Shown here: piece by piece, positions 11,713 through 22,011 of the stretch
Layout: the number at the start of each line of letters is the position of its first letter
Numbering within the stretch: the stretch's first letter is position 1
Assembly: GCA_014529385.2 (NCBI GenBank)
Contig: CM043958.1
Location: forward strand, 145,133,234 to 145,197,233
Reading direction: 5' to 3'
From: Adiantum capillus-veneris
Lineage: Eukaryota > Streptophyta > Polypodiopsida > Polypodiales > Pteridaceae
DNA length: 64,000 nucleotides
Program-made: the position numbers and the translations under genes
The notes under the pieces: generated by a model
Told to the model about the DNA's origin: nothing
Databases searched by the model: none
What the model saw: only the letters and a program-made list of their open reading frames with translations

Positions 11713-13318
11713 TGTAATGGAATTTGCCTATTCAATTTGAGAATAGCGGAATTTAATGAGAGTACTTTCAAGAAATGATTTTGTGAGCATAGCGGGTAGA
11801 CATAATTGAAGATAGCAACATAATCATAGCAATTAGTTAACTTGGCATAGAAAATACTTTTGCAAGAGAGAAGTTTAGAGAACATGACAACAATTGAGGA
11901 CCGGATTTATGTGGAGCCGGTCCCCCCTCCAATAGGCATTTGTATTATGATTTCTCCCATAAAGAGAGACTTGTTACAATACAGTCTTTGTGTTCCTTGT
12001 GACCTAGGTGATGCCATGAAGATGGAAGGCTTCATGCACCACAAACATAACATAAACTTGAAGAAATCTTTAACTATCCCAAGCCTCAGTCCCAAGACCT
12101 CAAACACCTTCGAAGGTGGAGAGAGCTAGCAGGGAATGAGGGTAGGGAAGAGGAAGAAGAAACATTTCGTAGGAGAAAGAATTAGTTCCTCACTTATCAT
12201 ACTCTTGTTGCTAGCATACATAATAGCATAGTAATGAAGAAGAAGGATATGGCAAGCTTAAGCTTTGAATCATGGCTCTTGGTTGGATTTGCACTCCATA
12301 GCCAAGAGTGTTGGTGTAGGCTCTCAACCTCTACTTGCTTGGAGAGGGAGCTCTTGCACTTTGCATATCACACAATGAGAGTGCTTGTGAGTGTGTGTGG
12401 GTGAGTATACCCCCTAGGCACCCCCCTAGCTTGCTTGGGTCGAACCCCCCTTGTAGCTCATGCCTGAAGCTCATTGGACCCCTCCAGGCCTAGCCAATCA
12501 CAAGCAAGAGCCATTACAAGCAACATGGGTAGCCTTGGGACAAGTGTCCCCCTTTCCCCTTTGAGGGAGAGGACTTGATAAATGCTAAAACAATTAGATA
12601 ATTCATGTAATTTATCATTGGACCCCTTTGAAGCCTAGCCAATAGGCTTCAAGCAACACATGAAGGTAACATGGGTAGGGGCCTGACATGTGTCCTTGCT
12701 GCCTCTTCAAGTTGGGCTTCCCTTGTGTGTGTGAGTGGGTGTTCTCTCTCTAGCCCCTAGGAAAAGGGCTCGCCCCCCCTCTTGTAGGAATGCTTTTGAC
12801 TTTTAGGTGATCAAGCACCTTACTCACCAAGCATGACAAAGCACTTGAACTAGGGGGTGTTCCCACAAGCATCTTAGGCAAGCTTCTCAAGGCACCTCAA
12901 GTACTTTAATCATGCAGCAAGTCAAGCACCTCAAGCATGGAGCCAGTCAAGCACCTCAAGCATCTTAATCAAGCACCTCAAGCATGAAAAACACCTCAAG
13001 CATGACAAGCACCTCGAGCTTGGGCCGGGTTCCCACCTCAAGCTCAGCCCTAGCTTACTTAAGGTCAAAGGACTTTTACACACATTTATTGGAGGTCTTC
13101 AATGAAGCTAACCCTAAGGTCTTATGCTCCATTGGTTAGCCTTGCTCTTTGATAGACCATCTCCCTTTTGGGCCCCTTTACCATTGGCCCCGTGTTGAGA
13201 TAGATCTATAAGCACATACCTATATCTTAACACTTGTTCCCGTTTATTCTCCCACATTAAGTGATCAATTTAATATGAGAAAATCATTTGGTTTAGTTAG
13301 ATATTAGATTTTATGATA
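11713..13318 (-). repeat. gypsy-1 3' LTR, 1606 bp
   Basis: Read on the minus strand it begins at 13318 with TATCATAAAATC, where the partner LTR has TGTCATAAAATC, so the terminal TG has mutated to TA. It ends CCATTACA at 11713. It contains a long Cys-free, CTCAAGCA-rich block (about 12880-13020) where AGCACCTCAAGCAT is repeated imperfectly. Confidence 0.95.
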
Positions 13319-13333
13319 TTACCTCTCTCTTGA
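13319..13333 (-). promoter_or_regulatory. gypsy-1 polypurine tract
   Basis: The minus strand reads CAAGAGAGAGGTAA immediately before the 3' LTR, the expected place for the plus-strand DNA primer. Confidence 0.75.
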
Positions 13334-13678
13334 AATCATAGTCGTCCTCGACTATGAGGTAGAAAAGATAAAGTCTTAGTCATTAGTCAATCGTACTTAG
13401 CGGGTAAAGGATCCCTTTTTACCCTATGACATCTTTCCAAGATGGATGACTAATCCATTTGGTGCTTGGGAGACATAGCTGCCGCAAGCATGTCTGCTCT
13501 TTAGTCCATTTTATTCTCCCAAAGTAGAGTGACAAATTCTACTTGGTGTTTGAGAGACGTCGTCATCACAAACATGATTCTAAGCATGCATACTAGTTAA
13601 ATTTTGTGCACAATTAAAAAGAGGACTAGTCATATAAGACAAAAACATGAGTTATTTAAAAGAAATTTGTACATTTGC

Positions 13679-16600
13679 TTACTCTAATGTAGCATTGTAA
13701 GCATTGACAAGGTTCATACTATCCTTAAGTTGTACTCCTTGCATCCATTTAGCATCTTCAAAAGGATAATTTTTGAACTTAATAAGATACCGTCGGATAA
13801 TCTTACCATGTCGTAGTACCTTGTCTTCATGCCGAAGGATAGCTTCGGGTTGTAGCACCTCTTCTTGGTCTTCAACTTCGGGAGGGTCTTCAATAATTGG
13901 TTCAATTGGTGGCTCTCCTTTGTAGGGCTTAAGTAAGCTTACATGAAAGGCATTGTGTATAAGCCAATGGTTGGGCAACTTGAGTTGATAAGCCGTCTCA
14001 TTGATAGGCTTCAAGATTTGGAAAGGACCATAGTATCTTTTTGCTAGTTTAGCATAATACTTTTGATGGCCCGTAGGATTTTTGCCCGTCGTTTGCCTTA
14101 ATCGAGCCTTAGGAAACTTGAGTAAGACCCAATCATTTTCTTTGAACATTAAGGCTCTTCTGTGCTTATCAGCAGTAGCTTTTTCCCTTTGTTGAGAGAT
14201 GGCTATAGCCTCCCTAATCTTTTGAAAAGATTCTTGTAGGTCACGGCTATACTCATCGGCGGCGAAGATTTTTCCATGTACTTTCAGTAGCAAGGGACTT
14301 TTAGGTCTTCCTTCTATGATCTCGAAAGGTGCTTTGCCCGTAGAAGTATGTACAGTATTATTGTAGGCATACTCTACTAGCGGTAAATACTTTTCCCATT
14401 GTGAGCGTTGATCTACTTCGGTAACATAAGTCTTGAGTAGATCGAGTATCGTAAGATTGGCTATCTCACTTTGGCCATCCGTTTGTGGGTGATAGGCCAA
14501 AGAGAAATTCAATCTTGTTCCTAGATTTTCAAAGAGACCTTTCCAGAAATTACTGGTCATTCTAGGATCTCTATCTGACACGATGGATGTGGGTAATCCA
14601 TGGTGTTTGAAAATCTGAGATATGAAGAGAGTTGCCATTTGATGTGCCTTAATAGTCTTTTTGACAAGAATAAAATATGCTTGCTTGCTAAACCTGTCGA
14701 CTATTCTCCATATTCCTGTATTCCCATGGATAGACTTGGGTAATCCAAAGATGAAATCCATGGATATACTCTCCCATGGTGAATTTGGAATAGGCAATGG
14801 CTGGAGTAATCCAGGTTGCTTCCCTCTATCATACTTGGTCTTTTGGCATACTACACATTTTGAAACATACTCTTGTATGTCCACTTTCATGGTAGGCCAA
14901 TAGAAATACGTCTCTACTCCTCGGAGAGTAGGTTGAATACCTCTATGCCCTGCATATGGAGGAGCATGGGATTCATACATAACCTTCTCACGAAGGGAAT
15001 GGGTAACACATAGCCTATTTCCGTGAAGAAGATAACCATCCTGCAAGGTGAATGGTTCCTCTTTCTTCCCCAAAGCAAGGGCTGACATTATGTCTCTAAA
15101 GTCAGGGTTAGTAGCATACTCATCTATCATAGAGGATAGATCATTGTGAGTAGCTATAGAGACCGCATTAACTTTTGGTCGTCGTGAAAGTGCATCGGCA
15201 ACTTGATTGTGCTTACCAGCTATGTGAGCAATATGAAAATTAAATTGCGAAAGAAAATTTGCCCACCTCATTTGTTTGTCAGAAAGCTTGGTTTGCGTCA
15301 TGAAATACTTGAGACTTTGGTGGTCGGTTCGTAGGATAAATGGAGTCCCCAATAGGTAGTGCTTCCATGTGTCTAGGGCATGTAGAACAGCTAAAAGCTC
15401 TTTCTCATAAATGCCCAAGAATCGTTCATCACCATTGAGCCTTCGGCTCTCATATGCTATGGCATGCCCTTCTTGAAGCAAAACCGCTCCAAGGCAATCA
15501 CCACAAGCATCACATTGGACCTCAAAGGGCTTTGAGAGATCCGAAAGCACGAGGACTGGTTGGGAAGTAAGCTTCTCTTTGAGTTTTTCAAAAGCATTTT
15601 GCTCCTTAGCAGTCCATACAAACTTAACGTTCTTCTTGGTTAAGTCGTGTAGTGGTCCTGCCACTTGAGAGAATTTTGCTATGAAGCGTCTATAGTATGC
15701 ACACATACCAATAAAGCTTCTTAGCTCATGTAGATTCCTTGGGTTAGGCCATGATTTTATTACCTCTAACTTTGATGGATCCATACGAATACCATTGTGA
15801 GAGATAATATGGCCTAGATATTGAATCTCTTGAAGGAAGAATTCACTTTTCTTTTGGTTGAGAAAAAGTTTGTTCTCCCTCAAGGCTTGAAAAATCACTT
15901 GGAGATGTTGCTTATGTTCCTCCAAAGACTTGGAGTAGATGATGATATCATCGAAGAACACTCCAGTGAATTTTCGATATGGTCTAAAAATTTTCTCCAT
16001 CAAACGATTGAACGTAGCTGGTGCATTAGTCAAGCCAAAAGGCATGACTAGATATTCATAAAGACCAAATGTTGTGCGAAACGCGGTCTTTAAGATATCC
16101 TCATCCACTATCCTTATTTGATGATAGCCACTCTTAAGGTCAATCCTACTGAAGTAGGTAGAGCCTTGTAGCTTATCAAACAGATCTTCTACCCGAGGTA
16201 CGGGAAATCTGTTTTTAATAGTGATATGGTTTAGTGCTCGATAGTCCACACACATACGGTATGTACCATCTTTCTTTTGCACTAAAAGGACTGGAGAACA
16301 AAAGGGAGAGGAACTAGGCCTCACCATCCCTTTGTCTACCAGCTCTTGTACTTGCCTCATGATCTCCTCTTGTTGAGCTTGTGAGACTCGATAAGGAGGT
16401 TTGTTAGGCGGTGAGCTTCCTGGAAGGAGCTCAATACGATGGTCATCATCCCCTCGTTTTGGAGGTAGGTCCATAGGGATATCATCGATGAACACATCTT
16501 GGAATCCTTTTAGAAAAGTAGACAAGTCTAACTCTTCTTGATTCCTATCATTTTCATTTGATGAAACATTATTAGCTTTTAGAGACTCTTTGACATAAAT

Positions 16601-17821
16601 CATGTACGCAGAAACTGAGCTCTTCATTGATTTATCAAAAGAAAGAGGATTTACAAGTGGAATAGTGCGACCACGCTCACTAGCATCTACATACATGTTC
16701 TTTCCCTTGTAGGTGAAGTAAATTCTCCTTTCAGGGAACTTCATGTTGGCAGCCATGCGATCAAACCATGGTGCCCCTAGGATAACATCCTGATGTTGGA
16801 GGGGAGAGATGAAGAAGTCTTCTTTGTCGACATAGCTTTGGACATGAAGCCTCAACTTCCCAATCAAGGGAGTAACGGAGGCTTGTTGTCCCTTGAAAGC
16901 TGCATCAGCTGTTACTATATCTCCCATCTCAAAAGCTTGAATGCCCAACTTGGTGGCCAACTCTATTGATATGAAGTTGAGAGTAGAGCCAGGGTCAAAC
17001 AAGATGAAGGCATCATGCTCTCGTACCTTTCCCCAAGCATAGGAGAGTGATGATCCTTTGCAATGAGCATCCTCTTTTGGAGCTTCGATGGTGGAAGCCC
17101 TAGGAGTCTCATTGCGAGTATTCTTCTTGGGGCAAGAACGATAGCCATGTCCTTGCTCCCCACACTTGAAACACTTATGGTCCTTGCGAAAAGCTTCAAG
17201 CTCTTCAGGAGAGAGTTTGTTTTTACCTTTGTAAACTCCCTTCTCCTTGGACCGATTGTTGTTGTTGTTGTTGGAAGTGCCTTGGGAATTATTTTGAGCA
17301 TTGGATTTCCCCTTTGCATCATTTTTATCTTTGTTTTCCATGGGCTTGACATTACGTCTAGCCCCTTGATGGAAATTGATACGTGAAGCAACCATGGTGT
17401 GGTGGATTACTTCGGTAATAGTACCGGGCCGTTGAGAGTTGATATATTTGGCCATCTCTTCAGGTAATCCCGCACAGAATTGCTGTCTTTGCTCGGCAAA
17501 GTCTATCTTTTGAAAGACAGTAGCTTTGAGATGTAAATCCCAAAACTTATCTACATACTTGTTGATAGACTCATGAGAGAGGAGCTTCAAGCCGCACCAT
17601 TCGGTAAGAACTTTATCTTTAGTATCGCTTGGAAGAAATTGCTTCATGATGGAAACTCGTAGAGTTTTCCATGTCTTTGGGGCTTCTCCATTGCCACGAA
17701 GGCTAGCCCACCATTGACGAGCTGATTTTTGGAAGTGCATAGCTACATGGCGTAGCTTGGAGGACTCTGTGAAGCCCTCGTCCCCAAAGGCCGCATCAAA
17801 TTGCTGGATGAAGGCCAACAC
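13679..17821 (-). CDS. gypsy-1 Gag-Pol polyprotein, main frame (chromovirus type)
   Basis: This 1380-residue frame encodes the replication enzymes of gypsy-1. In order it has Gag core (RQWWASL, about residues 30-150), a polar Asn-rich linker, zinc knuckle CFKCGEQGHGYRSC (about 215-230), protease with LFDPGST (about 275), and reverse transcriptase (YFSRIDLKSGYHQIR; catalytic VFFDDIIIYS) at about 490-740. RNase H follows (RTDHQSLKYF), then integrase with an HHCC module ending CVVCQ, core MDFIFGLP, VSDRDPRM and HPQTDGQSEIAN (the D, D, E residues), and a GPF segment. A chromodomain-like end, YLIKFKNYPFEDAKW, fits targeted integration into chromatin. The Met at 17821 is internal to Gag. The natural start is probably 18464 in the neighbouring frame. 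Otherwise full length and uninterrupted. Confidence 0.93.
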   Translation of the reverse strand: MLAFIQQFDAAFGDEGFTESSKLRHVAMHFQKSARQWWASLRGNGEAPKTWKTLRVSIMKQFLPSDTKDKVLTEWCGLKLLSHESINKYVDKFWDLHLKATVFQKIDFAEQRQQFCAGLPEEMAKYINSQRPGTITEVIHHTMVASRINFHQGARRNVKPMENKDKNDAKGKSNAQNNSQGTSNNNNNNRSKEKGVYKGKNKLSPEELEAFRKDHKCFKCGEQGHGYRSCPKKNTRNETPRASTIEAPKEDAHCKGSSLSYAWGKVREHDAFILFDPGSTLNFISIELATKLGIQAFEMGDIVTADAAFKGQQASVTPLIGKLRLHVQSYVDKEDFFISPLQHQDVILGAPWFDRMAANMKFPERRIYFTYKGKNMYVDASERGRTIPLVNPLSFDKSMKSSVSAYMIYVKESLKANNVSSNENDRNQEELDLSTFLKGFQDVFIDDIPMDLPPKRGDDDHRIELLPGSSPPNKPPYRVSQAQQEEIMRQVQELVDKGMVRPSSSPFCSPVLLVQKKDGTYRMCVDYRALNHITIKNRFPVPRVEDLFDKLQGSTYFSRIDLKSGYHQIRIVDEDILKTAFRTTFGLYEYLVMPFGLTNAPATFNRLMEKIFRPYRKFTGVFFDDIIIYSKSLEEHKQHLQVIFQALRENKLFLNQKKSEFFLQEIQYLGHIISHNGIRMDPSKLEVIKSWPNPRNLHELRSFIGMCAYYRRFIAKFSQVAGPLHDLTKKNVKFVWTAKEQNAFEKLKEKLTSQPVLVLSDLSKPFEVQCDACGDCLGAVLLQEGHAIAYESRRLNGDERFLGIYEKELLAVLHALDTWKHYLLGTPFILRTDHQSLKYFMTQTKLSDKQMRWANFLSQFNFHIAHIAGKHNQVADALSRRPKVNAVSIATHNDLSSMIDEYATNPDFRDIMSALALGKKEEPFTLQDGYLLHGNRLCVTHSLREKVMYESHAPPYAGHRGIQPTLRGVETYFYWPTMKVDIQEYVSKCVVCQKTKYDRGKQPGLLQPLPIPNSPWESISMDFIFGLPKSIHGNTGIWRIVDRFSKQAYFILVKKTIKAHQMATLFISQIFKHHGLPTSIVSDRDPRMTSNFWKGLFENLGTRLNFSLAYHPQTDGQSEIANLTILDLLKTYVTEVDQRSQWEKYLPLVEYAYNNTVHTSTGKAPFEIIEGRPKSPLLLKVHGKIFAADEYSRDLQESFQKIREAIAISQQREKATADKHRRALMFKENDWVLLKFPKARLRQTTGKNPTGHQKYYAKLAKRYYGPFQILKPINETAYQLKLPNHWLIHNAFHVSLLKPYKGEPPIEPIIEDPPEVEDQEEVLQPEAILRHEDKVLRHGKIIRRYLIKFKNYPFEDAKWMQGVQLKDSMNLVNAYNATLE

Positions 17822-18464
17822 TTTGTCGGTAGCACCAAAGGTGCCATCGTAGGTGAGTTTTAAAAGAGATACTCTTTCCTCCCTCCTTGAACTTCTTTAG
17901 CTTTTGTGACCTTCGCCATGCAGGAAATGATTTGCGATGCCCTCCCCTCTTGTATTCTCTAGGAGAATAGCCATAACTTTCATCGGAAGAGAAGGAAGGT
18001 GAAGAAGAAGGAGAAGAGGGTGACCTCTTCCTAGCCCTTTTCTTCCTTTGTTTCCTCTCTTGCCTTTGAGAGTGATGAGGAGAAGGACTATGGGTTGCTC
18101 TTTTCCTCTTGGGAGGAGTAGGCGATCGTCTAGACCGCCTTCTTCGTGGAGCCACATCTTCAAAAGAACTTAGACTTTCATTGCTTTCTTTCTCTTTGGA
18201 TTCCTCCTCTCGAATGGGAGAGAGTCTTTTTTTGGGGGTCTCTTCAAGAGGCCTCCTAAGCTCTCTCTCCTCTTGGAGAGGAAGGGAAATTCCATAGGCA
18301 CGAAGTTGTTGAGTAACTTCGGCTTGCAAGGTAGGGTTGCCCATAGCTTGTTGCAACCTAGTCACAAGATAATTCACAAACATAGGAGCATCATCATTAG
18401 CACCTTCATGTGCAAAATCAAAGCTATCAATGTTCATTCTACTCTCTTGATTATTGTCAGCCAT
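17796..18464 (-). CDS. gypsy-1 Gag N-terminal frame
   Basis: The 222-codon frame starting MADNNQESRMNIDSFDF is the likely true Gag start, 400 bp inside the primer site. It is polar, with an Arg/Ser-rich middle (RRRRSRRSPTPPKRKR, then RKRSPSSPSSSPSFSS) resembling RS regions. Near 17850 it must pass into the +1 frame, where LTYDGTFGATDKVLAFIQQ continues the gag core of the 1380-codon frame. The crossover lies at a T4A4 run. The other possible frame stops at once (TAA), so an indel in the homopolymer is likelier than programmed -1 slippage. Confidence 0.8.
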   Translation of the reverse strand: MADNNQESRMNIDSFDFAHEGANDDAPMFVNYLVTRLQQAMGNPTLQAEVTQQLRAYGISLPLQEERELRRPLEETPKKRLSPIREEESKEKESNESLSSFEDVAPRRRRSRRSPTPPKRKRATHSPSPHHSQRQERKQRKKRARKRSPSSPSSSPSFSSDESYGYSPREYKRGGHRKSFPAWRRSQKLKKFKEGGKSISFKTHLRWHLWCYRQSVGLHPAI

Positions 18465-18866
18465 GTTAACAAAATTTTATGTATGTACTTAGTGTATGCT
18501 TTGGCAATTCAAAACCTTAGTTGCGACTCCTCTTAGCCTTTGAAAATCGGCTCTTAAGTATCTACACCCACGGCTCAAAGTGGTTAATTATAGAGAGTAG
18601 AGGAGTAGGTCTAACATAGCAGAGTTGCCAAGGGCTAGCTCCTTTCGGACTTCTTATGGCTCAATAATGGTAGAGCCGTAGGCAAGTCTAAAAAGACTCC
18701 ATTATTAAGTCCAAAGCTCCCGAGGTGTGCACCATCCCCCACATAGTGGGCTTAACAAAACCGGTATTAGATCCCAGTTCCACTTACTCTATTATAATTA
18801 ACAACATCAACCATTTATAGGCTACTTAAGGACCTCTCTTCTTAAGCAAGAAAAGAGAAACCAAAT

Positions 18867-18878
18867 GCTCTGATACCA
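18867..18878 (-). promoter_or_regulatory. gypsy-1 primer-binding site
   Basis: The minus strand reads TGGTATCAGAGC one base after the 5' LTR, the standard complement of initiator-Met tRNA. It fixes the minus orientation and the LTR edge. Confidence 0.95.
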
Positions 18879-18879
18879 A

Positions 18880-20486
18880 TGTAATGGAATTTACCTATTC
18901 AATTTGAGAATAGCGGAATTTAATGAGAGTACTTTCAAGAAATGATTTTGTGAGCATAGCGGGTAGACATAATTGAAGATAGCAACATAATCATAGCAAT
19001 TAGTTAACTTGGCATAGACAATACTTTTGCAAGAGAGAGAGTTTAGAGAACATGACAACAATTGAGGACCGGATTTATGTGGAGCCGGTCCCCCCTCCAA
19101 TAGGCATTTGTATTATGATTTCTCCCATAAAGAGAGACTTGTTACAATACAGTCTTTGTGTTCCTTGTGACCTAGGTGATGCCATGAAGATGGAAGGCTT
19201 CATGCACCACAAGCATAACATAAACTTGAAGAAAGCTTTAACTATCCCAAGCCTCAGTCCCAAGACCTCAAACACCTTCGAAGGTGGAGAGAGCTAGCAG
19301 GGAATGAGGGTAGGGAAGAGGAAGAAGAAACATTTCGTAGGAGAAAGAATTAGTTCCTCACTTATCATACTCTTGTTGCTAGCATACATAATAGCATAGT
19401 AATGAAGAAGAAGGATATGGCAAGCTTAAGCATTGAAGCATGGCTCTTGGTTGGATTTGCACTCCATAGCCAAGAGTGTTGGTGTAGGCTCTCAACCTCT
19501 ACTTGCTTGGAGAGGGAGCTCTTGCACTTTGCATATCACACAATGAGAGTGCTTGTGAGTGTGTGTGGGTGAGTATACCCCCTAGGCACCCCCCTAGCTT
19601 GCTTGGGTCGACCCCCCCTTGTAGCTCATGCCTGAAGCTCATTGGACCCCTCCAGGCCTAGCCAATCACAAGCAAGAGCCATTACAAGCAACATGGGTAG
19701 CCTTGGGACAAGTGTCCCCCTTTTCCCTTTGAGAGAGAGGACTTGATAAATGCTAAAACAATTAGATAATTCATGTAATTTATCATTGGACCCCTTTGAA
19801 GCCTAGCCAATAGGCTTCAAGCAACACATGAAGGTAACATGGGTAGGGGCCTGACATGTGTCCTTGCTGCCTCTTCAAGTTGGGCTTCCCTTGTGTGTGT
19901 GAGTGGGTGTTCTCTCTCTAGCCCCTAGGAAAAGGGCTCGCCCCCCCTCTTGTAGGAATGCTTTTGACTTTTAGGTGATCAAGCACCTTACTCACCAAGC
20001 ATGACAAAGCACTTGAACTAGGGGGTGTTCCCACAAGCATCTCAGGCAAGCTTCTCAAGGCACCTCAAGTACTTTAATCATGCATCAAGTCAAGCACCTC
20101 AAGCATGGAGCCAGTCAAGCACCTCAAGCATCTTAATCAAGCACCTCAAGCATGAAAAACACCTCAAGCATGACAAGCACCTCGAGCTTGGGCCGGGTTC
20201 CCACCTCAAGCTCAGCCCTAGCTTACTTAAGGTCAAAGGACTTTTACACACATTTATTGGAGGTCTTCAATGAAGCTAACCCTAAGGTCTTATGCTCCAT
20301 TGGTTAGCCTTGCTCTTTGATAGACCATCTCCCTTTTGGGCCCCTTTACCATTGGCCCCGTGTTGAGATAGATCTATAAGCACATACCTATATCTTAACA
20401 CTTGTTCCCGTTTATTCTCCCACATTAAGTGATCAATTTAATATGAGAAAATCATTTGGGTTAGTTAGATATTAGATTTTATGACA
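18880..20486 (-). repeat. gypsy-1 5' LTR, 1607 bp
   Basis: On the minus strand it runs TGTCATAAAATC to CCATTACA. It differs from the 3' LTR at about 14 sites by my count, including one single-base indel near 19040. Confidence 0.96.
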
Positions 20487-21742
20487 AAAGAAAGGTTGAA
20501 CTTTGATGAGATTTTTTTGCTAGTAGTCAAGATGACTACATTGTGCCTTGTGGTTGGACTAGAGAACATGGAACTTGTCTAGATGGACGTGAAGATGGCT
20601 TTCCTTCATGCGAATCTTGATGACAATGTCTACATGAATCAGTTAGAGGGTTTTGAAGTCAAACCTAAAAAAGCCTACAAGGGCATAACTGGTGCATAAG
20701 TCATTGTATGGCCTAAAACAAGGCTCAAGGTAGTGGTACATGAAGTTTGTATACCCAAAACTTGAACAATGGTTCACTTATCATCTTGATACTTTATGTG
20801 GATGATATGCTTATTGTCAGGAAGTCTAAAGATGAGATTTCCATTTTGAAGAAGTCACTTAGCACACAATTTACAATGAGGGATTGGGAGGTGCAAATCA
20901 CTTTCTTGTATGTATATCAAGAGGGATAGAAAACATGGAATACTCAAGTTGTCTCAGGAAATGTATATCCACAAGGTCTTGAAACATTATAATATGCAGG
21001 AGGGAAAGGCTACATTGAGTACCCCAATGCATGCATATGAAAAACTTAGCAAGAATGATTCCAAGTCTAATGTTGAGAAGTAGAAATGGCAAAGGTGCCA
21101 TATTCTTTAGCATTAGGCAGCTTTATGTATGCCATGGTAGCCACGAGACCATACATTACTTTTACAATGGGAGTCGTTATAGTATATTTATGGAAAATCC
21201 TAGCAAAAATTACTGGGAAGTGGTGAAGCACATCTTTAGATATCTAAAAGGTACGGCAAACAAGTGCTTATGATTTTGGAATAGTGATCCATCCATTGTG
21301 GATTACACAGATGTGAATTATTCAAGTTATGTGGATAGTCAAAGATCCACATCTAGCTATTTTTTTCTATTTGCTAGAGCACTCGTATCATAAAGATCAT
21401 GTTTCAAGAACTATAGGTCATCTTCCACTACAGAGGTAGAGTATGTAGTAATTTCTGATGCTAGAGAGGAAACTGTGTGGTTAGCTCACCTAGTGGGAGA
21501 TCTTGACATTACTCAGACTTGCATTCTGATAGTCAAAGTACAATGTGTTAGTAAAGAACCCCGTGTTTCACTGCAAGTCAAAACACATTGAAGTTGGATA
21601 TCATGTGATATGTGACATATTGGCTAGCAAGCCCATTGAGCTAGTCAAGGTTCACAAGGATGTCAATGCTACAAATGCTCTCACAAAGAGTCTACCCTTA
21701 GAGCGGTTTACACATTGCATGGAGATGATGGGTGTAGGGTGA
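20487..21742 (+). pseudogene. copia-1 RT and RNase H, right half
   Basis: Coding resumes after gypsy-1 with DEIFLLVVKMTTLCLVVG, LVQMDVKMAFLHANLDD and VYMNQLEGFEV. Then comes LILYVDDMLIV near 20785-20815, with the YVDD catalytic motif intact. RNase H parts follow in shifting frames, ending near 21545-21742 with VFHCKSKHIEVGYHV and ALTKSLPLERFTHCMEMM. That tail closely matches copia-2. Multiple stops and shifts make it non-functional. Copia RT copies RNA into cDNA, and RNase H removes the RNA template. Confidence 0.85.
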
Positions 21743-21821
21743 AGCCACTTGGATACTTCATGGTTTTATAGGCTGTATATACATAGGCCACTTGCACCAT
21801 GTTTCCCTTCAAGTGGGTTAT

Positions 21822-22011
21822 TGTTAGGGTTCAAGGCCCAGGCCAACTGGCCGAACACCCATCACACTGATCGTATTAACCTTATCTATTATTTTGATCA
21901 TATAGAACAATAAGGAGTAGTGAGGAATTACAATGCTCACCGAGAGCTCCATCAACATGTTGTGTGTGCTCTTCTTCTTCCTCTCACTCTGCATGCACCG
22001 TGCACCCTTTA
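21822..22011 (+). repeat. copia-1 3' LTR, about 190 bp
   Basis: It starts TGTTAGGGTTCAAGGCC after the purine run AAGTGGG (21811-21817), the putative polypurine tract. It aligns with the 5' LTR through GATCATATAGAACAAT and TGCTCTTCTTCTTCCTCTC. The last bases are hard to place. Confidence 0.8.

Larger units (their letters stand above)
11713..20486 (-). mobile_element. gypsy-1: young chromodomain Ty3/gypsy element, 8774 bp
   Basis: This is a complete element with LTRs of 1606 and 1607 bp, a primer site, a polypurine tract, gag and a 1380-codon pol frame ending in a chromodomain. Perfect TSD AAAGA lies at 11708-11712 and 20487-20491. I count about 14 differences between the LTRs (about 0.9%), indicating recent insertion. 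It sits inside the RT of copia-1, on the opposite strand. The only clear coding lesion is one frame change in gag near 17850. A solo LTR of the same family lies at 5562-6785. Confidence 0.95.
7531..22011 (+). mobile_element. copia-1: decayed Ty1/copia element split by gypsy-1
   Basis: This copia element is about 5.7 kb once the nested gypsy-1 (11713-20486) is removed. It has short LTRs (7531-7713 and 21822 to about 22011), an initiator-Met-type primer site, a leader of about 1.8 kb, and remnants in order of gag, zinc knuckle, pre-integrase, integrase, reverse transcriptase and RNase H. The reading is broken by dozens of stops and shifts, and most of the protease is missing. The gag, RNase H tail and leader all resemble copia-2, so the two belong to one family. 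I found no clear 5-bp target duplication, and the right LTR end is uncertain by a few bases. Confidence 0.85.

Noticed and set aside
17796-17870. Programmed -1 frameshift in gypsy-1 gag at TTTTAAAA
   Set aside because: The -1 frame meets TAA at once. The needed shift is +1, so a homopolymer indel is simpler.
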